Positions 56,991 to 64,000 of a stretch of DNA of 64,000 nt are shown one piece after another. The position numbers and the translations under genes are program-made. The stretch spans positions 20,662,769 through 20,726,768 of the forward strand of contig NW_020654422.1 in assembly GCF_003589595.1 (NCBI RefSeq), read 5' to 3'. Every line of letters begins with the position of its first letter. Positions within the stretch are counted from its first letter, which is position 1. This DNA comes from Hyposmocoma kahamanoa (lineage: Eukaryota; Arthropoda; Insecta; Lepidoptera; Cosmopterigidae). Under the pieces are notes generated by a model. The model searched no databases, was not told the DNA's origin, and saw nothing but the letters and a program-made list of their open reading frames with translations.

Positions 56991-57516
56991 TTTTTTTATA
57001 ATTAAAAAAAAACAAGGCACGACTCGAACTGATGGTAAGCTATACGCCTGTCCATAACAGTTGCAGTGCCACTCAGAGCTTTAAATCGCAAAGATTTGAG
57101 GGGCACTGCCACTGCGCCCGTCACCCTTTTGTTTTTGATGGGGGGGAAATCTTTATGGATACCCCTGAGTCCAGGGAGACTCAGGGGTTATGTGGGGACT
57201 CTCCCTCCAGACTGGAGGGCCTACCCCACTAAAACCCCCCCGGGTTTCCCTCTCGCCGGTTGAGTCGGCGCCGTGGGATCAGTGAACATTCACCACGACG
57301 CCGCCCGGCCGCCCTAGCTTACGCCAGGGCTCCCGCGCCAACGGAGGGGCGAGTCGGTTGTCCTCCGACCTGCGCCCGTCACCCTGAGACATAAGTTGAC
57401 CCTTACCCTTCAAAACCGGAACACAGCAATGCTGACATTACTGCTTGGCGGCAGAAATAGGTGAAGTGGCAGTAAGTCACTAGACGAACTCTTTCACAAG
57501 GAGCTATTGCTAGTAA
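56991..57516 (-). repeat. family A, copy 15, nested and itself interrupted
   Basis: 3' part 57020-57127 and 5' part 57370-57516 ('gagacataagttgacc' to 'aaggagctattgctagta') are separated by a 242-bp LINE fragment flanked by a duplicated family A 16-mer. Confidence 0.85.
57128..57369 (-). mobile_element. 5'-truncated LINE 3' end with 16-bp target duplication
   Basis: A GC-rich 242-bp insert with a T-rich left end ('tttgtttttgat', an A tail on the minus strand). It contains 'ctgagtccagggagactcag' and 'ggttgagtcggcgccgtggg'. The flanks are ctgcgcccgtcaccct at 57112-57127 and 57370-57385, a perfect 16-bp target-site duplication. A tail, truncation and duplication length are typical of target-primed reverse transcription. 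The parent LINE family is not determined. Confidence 0.85.
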
Positions 57517-57861
57517 AAGAACATTTAAATGAAGTAGTTCACATATAGTACAAGACGATTAACTATCATTCACGCCTTTTTTGACCTTACAACGATAGAC
57601 TGTCGTGACAATGGGAAGAGCTAGAACGACAGACGATAAATAAAACGTTACGATAAAAATGTGACAACATTCTGTCGTGTAAACGACAAGGCGGCTGCCG
57701 TGTACCGATAAATTGTCGTCACGATCTAATGGGAACAGCTACACGCGACAATCGTTCAACAATAGAACAAACGTCCACGACACAGTCACGACAGATAGCC
57801 GTGATATGGGATCAGGCAGGAACGATACATAAAACGAGACGACATAATGGAAACGCGCCCT

Positions 57862-58600
57862 TACCTACAAACCTACATATTCGGGATCAGGAAATAAAGG
57901 CCAGTCTATTTTTTTATATCTAAATAATTATTTTTAAATTTACTCGCAAGGCAAGCTTAAAAGTGACTGCAGTAAACAGATTTTTCACTATGAAAAGTCA
58001 TATTTGACGTTCATATTATGTTATAAAAGCTAATATCAAAGGATTTTACTTAGTAATGTGCGGAATTGTACCCTTATTATGTAGCTTAATTACAGTATAA
58101 TAACATAAAAAGCACAACTGAACCTGAATTGTATCCTTTAGTTCTATTCATGAGTCAAGTATTAAAAGTCGTATTTGAATTAGCTCTGCCCTTTATATGC
58201 AGTTACAATTTTTTTTTCTACTAGCTTAAAAGAGAAAATTAAGGCATTTTTATAAACGGCTGATTAAAATATAATGAAAGTTTCTACATAAAACATGTGG
58301 TATGTATTTATAACATAACATTATAACTATTATTTTTATCAGAAAAACCTAATAAGTATGTAAACAAATCTACAAATTTAAAATTTGCTACATGTGCCTT
58401 AATTCTTTCGAAGGCAGAATGGTATAGAATGTAATGTGAGTTTTTTTTTATTATATCGTAAACGACAAATAACCGTACAAGTATATAGTCACTTGACTTA
58501 ACTATATGCGGTTATTTATCATAAGATTATATGAATGTATATGTATATATCAAGATAATATATATTGGGGAAAACGTTAAAAAAATAGGTCAACATTTTT
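57862..58600. other. unassigned sequence
   Basis: AT-rich. Nothing recognised. Confidence 0.4.
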
Positions 58601-59030
58601 AACCGACTTCAAAAAAGGAGCAGGTTCTCAATTCGACTGTATGTTCTTTCTTTTTTTTGTATGTATGGTGCTCGATAACTCCGGTATTTGTGAACCGATT
58701 TTCATGATTCTTCTTTGTTGGAAACGGAGTACTTCCATAGTGGTCGCATTTCATTTTGAAAATCCACCTCTAAGGGTGGCTAATCACGCATGAAGATTCA
58801 TTTTTATAAATAGCGCCTAAATTTTAATTTAGAAGTAATTACTTTAATGGTTGATTTTGCTATTTCTCCAATTAAGGCGTTTTTCTTTCAAAACTTTGAG
58901 TAGAGAGAACCGATTTTTATTATCTCCAGTGCCAAGTCCTGTATAGCGGCGAACAAGGGGATATTTCAATAAAACTTAGCCAACGTAATTCCACGTACTT
59001 TTGAGGTCGGTTTTTTTAGTACTCTGTACT
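58601..59030 (+). mobile_element. family D MITE, near full length
   Basis: Ends 'aaccgacttcaaaaaaggag' and 'ttttgaggtcggttt'. Interior collinear with 25564-26030. Confidence 0.8.
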
Positions 59031-59103
59031 GAGATTATTATTAGAATTAACGTCATTGTTGTTTTCATTCTCATTCTGAGAGGATTTTTTTATGATACAC
59101 TTT

Positions 59104-59248
59104 TTTGGTGAAATTACAGACAGGAATTATCAACTTGACAATGGCCCTCTACTCTTTACGATTTAATACTTTGAGTGGCACTGCAACTGTACTGCCGCGT
59201 CGTTTACCAACAGGCGCACGACTTGTTCGTTCCGTCACTTAAAAAAAT
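59104..59248 (+). repeat. family A 3' part, copy 16
   Basis: 'tggtgaaattacagacagga', 'ctttgagtggcactgcaact', end 'gttccgtcacttaaaaaaa'. The 5' half is lost. Confidence 0.8.
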
Positions 59249-59459
59249 GTGAACAAATGTTTCTTTACAAAGCAATCCGTAGAGTCACTTACTAATTCTT
59301 TTCGGGAGTGTCTGCTTTATGAACATAATTATTTTAAGTGTAACTTGTTTATCTATGAAATAAACACATAGATAATGATTTAAGCCATTTACACTATTGA
59401 CAGTAAAGAAAAAAGAACATAACTTTTGTTAAAAAAAATCAACATCACAAGTTCGTAAA

Positions 59460-59645
59460 ATTACATCTATTTACCAAGTTTTATTGAAATCGGTTACCGG
59501 AAAGTGGTTGAAACCGGATTCATCTCCTAGTTCGCCACCTTTAAAGGTCGAAAATATTTTTTAAATTTAAATGGGACCAATACTGAGGTACTCTTTCCAA
59601 CAAAAAAAGAACCATCAAACTTCCTCCTTTTTTTGAACTCCGTTA
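59460..59645 (-). mobile_element. family D MITE, minus strand, shortened
   Basis: 'tattgaaatcggttaccgga', 'atctcctagttcgccacctt', 'ctttccaacaaaaaaagaac' and 'tttttttgaactccgtt' are complements of family D blocks. Confidence 0.75.
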
Positions 59646-59694
59646 AATTTCTAACTCCGTTAGTTTTTCATACACGCATATATACAGATATATG

Positions 59695-59905
59695 CGTATA
59701 CAAACACTACGCCTGTCTCCCAGGTCGGCGGAAACTATGAGCTGTCCACCCGCTGAGCTTCTGACGTATGTCTTTCGCTTCCTTCGCTCGCATCAGTCGT
59801 TTCATACACGCCTGTTTAGTTTTGTTACTTTTCTCCTAACCTTTTTTTAAGAACATTCTCTATCTGGTTCAGGTATATAGACGAAGGTCGACCTTCCCCT
59901 AAGTT
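59695..59905. repeat. dispersed repeat fragment, 'acgcctgtctcccagg' type
   Basis: 'ctacgcctgtctcccaggtc', 'tctttcgcttccttcgctcg' and 'gaaggtcgaccttcccctaa' resemble a common lepidopteran repeat. No frame. Confidence 0.5.
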
Positions 59906-62900
59906 TCCGTTCAAATTCTTTTTATTTTTTCAATGTTCTTTTATTAAAATTCTGTGAACAATAATTTAATTTGGAATGTTACAGTTGATAACCTACAATT
60001 TTAGGTCACGTCGGGGCTTTTAGAGACGCTTGTCAGAAGTTTTGAACTTTTGGTAATCAAAATTTATATTTCGAGAAACAAAATACGCGAACTGAACAAA
60101 AAAGCCGTATTAGAATAACTTATATTAAATTTAGCAGGAGAAACAAAATCTATCAGCAACATTATTATGTTAATAATGAAAATCATAATAGATTTCAATT
60201 TGTCCGTCTCAATCTAGACTCAAATTTGTTAATTATTTCGTTTTTTAATTATGATGAAATGGAACACGATATTAAAACAATACGTAGAAGCAATGAAATT
60301 TAATTAGCCAGCTCACAATGGAATGAAGAAAATAATAATACGTGAAAGCGCATTCGCTTGCAGACTTACAAAAGCCTGTAGTGCAATATATGGTCATCAA
60401 TCCAAAACTGGCTTCCAGCCTGCTAAAAGTGACAGTCCACAGAATTTATACCCTACAATCGCTAGAGTATCGCAATAAACTGCACAAAAAAGGTATAAGT
60501 CTACCCCAGTCCTTTAAAACCAATTTGTTGTAGCTTTACGACGGTTAACGCATCAAACAATGAGCGAAAGTATTTTGTTTTTTATACCGTTTCACTTTGA
60601 TCGTTTACCTAACCATAACTCTTTTATTGGCCATAACGCCATCTAAGAGGTTTTTTCTGTCTATCGAGTATCGAAAACCCTTAATTACAAATGTAATTTA
60701 ATGTAATATCAAGTTTGGTAATTATGTTTTGGAAATATTTCGAGCAAAGATAATAGAGGATAATAAAGGGACAGTTTTTGTAGATGACATTGTGTTTCTG
60801 GGAAGGTTCAATGTTTGTTCAACTCACGTGGGAGTTCCGTCTTTTGAGTTTGTGTTTGGATGCATGTGTCGACCTCGAGTTAAATTAACCGGAAACTAAG
60901 GGGAAATAGTTAAGATTCTAAACAGGTCTGTTGCAGTCACTCAGCAAGTCAAACATGCCACCCTGATATTTACAAAAGAGACAAGAATAGATATCACACA
61001 AGAAATCCTTGCATTGTTCCCAAAAAACGAATATAGCTATTGTTATTTCGAGATAAGCATACGAAATTAACAAAAACTTTAATATATAAAAAACCTATTA
61101 CCCAGTAGCAGACAATGTAATCGATAAAGATAGATCCATTCAAAACAGGATGGAATTACGACAACAAAAGCCGCATGAGACTGTTTTCTCGTCAGGATGG
61201 TTCTGAACAAAACGCGTTCAGAGTGACTTCACAAAACGAAAACAACTTGAGAATGGACGTAATGTAAATTACGTAAAAACTGAATATAAACGGGTCCTTG
61301 TATCTTTTGATAGTATAATAGGGTCGTGCGTGCCGAGGATGGAATCGCTCCGATCGCGCGGGTGGTCTCATGCGGTTGGACTATTTAAATATTTCTTTTT
61401 ATTATTTGCCAGCACTATTTGGTGATTTATGTTTGTTTAACACGAAGATGTTGGGACGACTAAGGTGTGATTTGTAGACTCTTTATTGGCTATCGATATC
61501 AATGCTCCAAATACCAGCCTTTTTTCAACAAAAAACTTGTTTGACACTTTTAACTGCAGTGTGTACTGACCACTTCTCGTTGTGTTATGAAATATGGTCC
61601 AATAAAAGAAGTGTTAATATTTGTTTTACGACTTTTGAATTTTGTTCTGAATCGTTCGGGTCTTTCAGAGCGGAGTGTTCATAATTTATATCGTCAATTT
61701 TATGCTTTATATACTTAAATATCGAGGAATGTTCGGGCCAGTGAATAAAGTATATTTGTTTTCTATAAAGGATTTTATTCAGTACTAAGGTAATTCGTCG
61801 AAAATTGAGGACAAAATTCCACTGACTTAATGCTTGCTTTCTCATTTACTAATGTGTTTATTTCTTTATCAATTTTTGCTTACTTGTTTATATTAAATAT
61901 AGTTATCTTTGGGTTTTTTGATAGTAGACTTCTTACAAAAGACAGCTCTTGTAAATGGATTATAATTCTTTTGAACTTTTCAAGTACCCATCAAGTTGAA
62001 TGAATCTACAACAAATCAACTTGGTGTACCATTCAAGTCGCTGGCCTTTTCCAGTTCTAATTGAACAAATCATCATCAATTTATTTAACCGCACCATTCC
62101 TTTCCCTGTTAACTGGTAGTTATCTTAACAAAATAAAGCTGTTTACTGCGACCGTTCATTAGTGTGCTTATCTCGAACAGTTAGTTGTACCAAAATCGTC
62201 AACAGAAGTTTATGTTTGTTTTGTTACGCACTGGTTTCCGTTTTTTATTTGGATAGTGTCTGTTTTATACAGTTTTTGTAAATGCATCAAAATTGATTAG
62301 AACACTTAAAGTATCCAACAAGTTTAATATATCTACAATTTCGTTTATTACATGAGGATTATTATAGCACTAGAAATTTCTCTAGTATGCATTTAGTATG
62401 TAGAGTTTTGTAAATTTCAGTAATTACAAACTTTTTAAACAACGCTTAAGAGTTTACTCTTATGGTCATTAGTTGAATTGTTTCTTTACCAATCGAACGA
62501 CACCTATTGCTACTTTAACCGTGTAATTACGAGAATTCCTTGTTTTACTTTTCTGCCTTCTCACCGTTTGTCCAAATGACAATCAATTTAATAACATTTC
62601 ACAAATAATGCACTTAGCCGTTCTTTTCTCCAATAAGACGTTACATAATATTTATATGAAATTCTCAAACTGTCAGGTTCACTGACTTGCGCTATTATTG
62701 TGGATTGGACCGACGCGATTGTGTTTCCGACATCGAGATTTGTTAGACTTTTGTATCGGATAGCTTTTTTATTTGTCGTTTTGTTTTGGTCACTTGTTAT
62801 TGTTTGTTGTTGTCGCATAACTTGTTGTTTCCTTTTTTAACTTTGTATTTTATTGTTACTTTTATTTTCAATCCGACATTTCACTGCTTGCTCCAGTGTA

Positions 62901-63731
62901 AGGTTGCTTAACCTTGTTTTAGACTCACGTCTACGTTTTGTGTTAGACTTACGTCTGAATATTTAACTTTTTACGCCACGATAATGTATTTTATAATTAA
63001 TCCAACCTTATTTCTATCTTTAAATTATTGCTTTTTTAATGTTCTATCCTTCACTGCATATTTGATTTTCATTTATCCATTATAATTTTTGGAGTCAGAA
63101 TAAAGTCATATATTACGCATATTTGTGTTCCTAAAGATTCAACATTTCCATGTTCCTAAGATCGTTTGCCAAACTTTGAGTTCACTATAATGTCTCTCAT
63201 CCATGAGTATGATGTAATAAACTTAACTCCAATCATTTTTTATTCCTCCCAAAATGAGTTTCTATCCCGTGCGAAGATCCCATTGCCCTTAAAAGGAACT
63301 TCTCAAGAATATCAATGTAACACATTGGCAGCTATCACTATTATGATGTAGTCCAAATACTTATATAATATCAAGATATTATGTTCTTTGGAACCTATAA
63401 ACGGTTAAGTATTTAAATATTTTAGTCAGGAATTGTGTCTTGTTACAAACTCCGAGCAAAGAACATTTTTAATATGATACCAATGAAATGAGATTTTATG
63501 AGACGTCTATTCCCCTTCAAAGTACCAAAAACGTCTAATTGGAACCAAGAAACGTAAACCCCAAAAATAATTAACGCGACAAACGCTACCCCCACAAACC
63601 GCTGAAAATATTGAAACGCCGCAGCCGCGTACCATTACACGCGAATTAAGCCTCCACTAACCGCAATGCGAACGAGGCAATTTACCATTTCCGCACAATT
63701 CAGTCCTTACAGCCACCAAAACAACACTTAC
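59906..63731. other. unassigned sequence, possible intron
   Basis: Nearly 4 kb of AT-rich DNA without a supported gene or repeat. It is the longest repeat-free stretch in the window and lies next to the putative first exon. Reading it as intron is inference. Confidence 0.4.
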
Positions 63732-63910
63732 GTTGATCGAAGAAGCACCGATCCAGACCATTCATAACGTAGCGAACAACCTCATCACTGAAACACAATT
63801 TTTCTTTGCGTTCACAAGTTGCACTAGACGTCACACTCAAAACAAATCACAGCGTATACGTTCCCACTTCGGTCACTGCACAACGTCAGGGCGGGTGCTG
63901 AGGTAACACT
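63732..63910 (-). other. putative 5' exon of a gene extending into the window
   Basis: On the minus strand an insect-type initiator (tcagt, A at 63910) lies within GC-rich DNA. About 180 bp downstream is a strong splice donor, caac|gtaagt, with the exon ending at 63732. Within it a 7-codon upstream frame (MRLFATL) ends in TGA directly followed by ATG. From that ATG the frame MNGLDRCFFDQ runs into the donor. No acceptor or downstream exon was found in the 64 kb, so the rest of the gene would lie beyond the left edge or be missed. The upstream limit and coding status are uncertain. Confidence 0.3.
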
Positions 63911-64000
63911 GATAGGGGTTGGAGAGACGTGTTGCCGGTTCGGCGGTCGGCGCGCGACTGGAGTGTGCGCGGCGTTGCAGGAGCGAGAGGTGCGGGGTCG
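63850..64000. promoter_or_regulatory. GC-rich promoter-like segment
   Basis: Sharp rise in GC and CpG at the window edge ('cggttcggcggtcggcgcgc'), in contrast with the AT-rich interior. Consistent with a promoter/5' UTR region. No TATA box identified. Confidence 0.35.

Larger units (their letters stand above)
56934..57860. mobile_element. PIF/Harbinger-like TIR element, interrupted
   Basis: Left end 'gggcgtgttcccattatgtc' and right end (complement) 'gggcgcgtttccattatgtc' are inverted repeats of about 24 bp. Flanking trinucleotides are cta and tta, compatible with a mutated TWA duplication. The interior is rich in 'gtcgtgacgaca'-like motifs. GGGCG-type ends and a 3-bp TWA target point to PIF/Harbinger, by inference. 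No transposase. A family A copy sits inside it. Confidence 0.65.

Noticed and set aside
57032..57263. Host ORFs of 65-66 codons
   Set aside because: They cross the boundary between a family A repeat and an inserted LINE fragment, so they are accidental.
1..64000. CRISPR array, rRNA, viral genome or prokaryotic operon
   Set aside because: No regularly spaced repeats, no rRNA-like sequence, and no dense coding. Base composition and SINEs indicate insect nuclear DNA.

Overview
The window looks like a piece of insect nuclear DNA, most probably from a moth or butterfly. It is AT-rich and intron- or intergenic-like, and contains almost no recognisable host coding sequence. It is built largely of dispersed repeats whose sequences match my general knowledge of lepidopteran genomes (A-tailed retroposons, tRNA-headed SINEs, 'aaccgacttcaaaa' MITEs, RTE-type LINE debris, Penelope-like tails, a mariner). 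The species was not identified and no database was consulted. One assembly gap of ten N lies at 15759-15768.

Family names used in the entries are mine. Family A: A-tailed repeat of about 250-310 bp, 17 copies, 5' end near 'agtagcagtagagctcctt', 3' end 'cacttagtgtcataaaaaa'. Family B: SINEs with a tRNA-like head (A and B boxes), about 11 copies including fragments. Family C: a second tRNA-like SINE, three minus-strand copies. Family D: MITE-like elements with ends 'aaccgacttcaaaa' and 'ttttgaggtcggtt', seven copies. Family E: AT-rich repeat, three copies. Family F: short TA-flanked MITE with ends 'gggctagcacgacagggc', four copies. Family P: Penelope-like (PLE) tail units of about 134 bp.

Layout. 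0.7-1.1 kb: RTE-like LINE remnant followed directly by a family A copy. 3.8 kb: a family P unit with clean 12-bp target duplication. 11.6 kb: a hAT-type MITE. 17.4 kb: a GC-rich coding-like island of unknown identity. 26.8-28.1 kb: a complete mariner of the cecropia type with perfect 23-bp terminal repeats and a 333-codon transposase, intact except for a frameshift at its extreme C-terminus. 30.4-31.4 kb: a nest of family A, family F, family P and family B insertions. 42.1-43.25 kb: a decayed Penelope-like element with reverse transcriptase pieces and a 152-codon open GIY-YIG endonuclease frame. 45.5 kb: a snap-back family P insertion with 13-bp target duplication. 47.1-47.8 kb: two convergent LINE C-terminal remnants. 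54.0-56.4 kb: two inverted arms of more than 200 bp. 56.9-57.9 kb: a three-level nest (LINE fragment in family A in a PIF/Harbinger-like element). The last 270 bp are GC-rich, and on the minus strand contain an initiator-like site and a strong splice donor. They may be a promoter and first exon of a gene whose intron fills this window.

The only gene with a confident product is the mariner transposase. The rest is either transposon debris or sequence in which I see nothing. I found no CRISPR, rRNA, intact tRNA gene, viral genome or multi-gene system.
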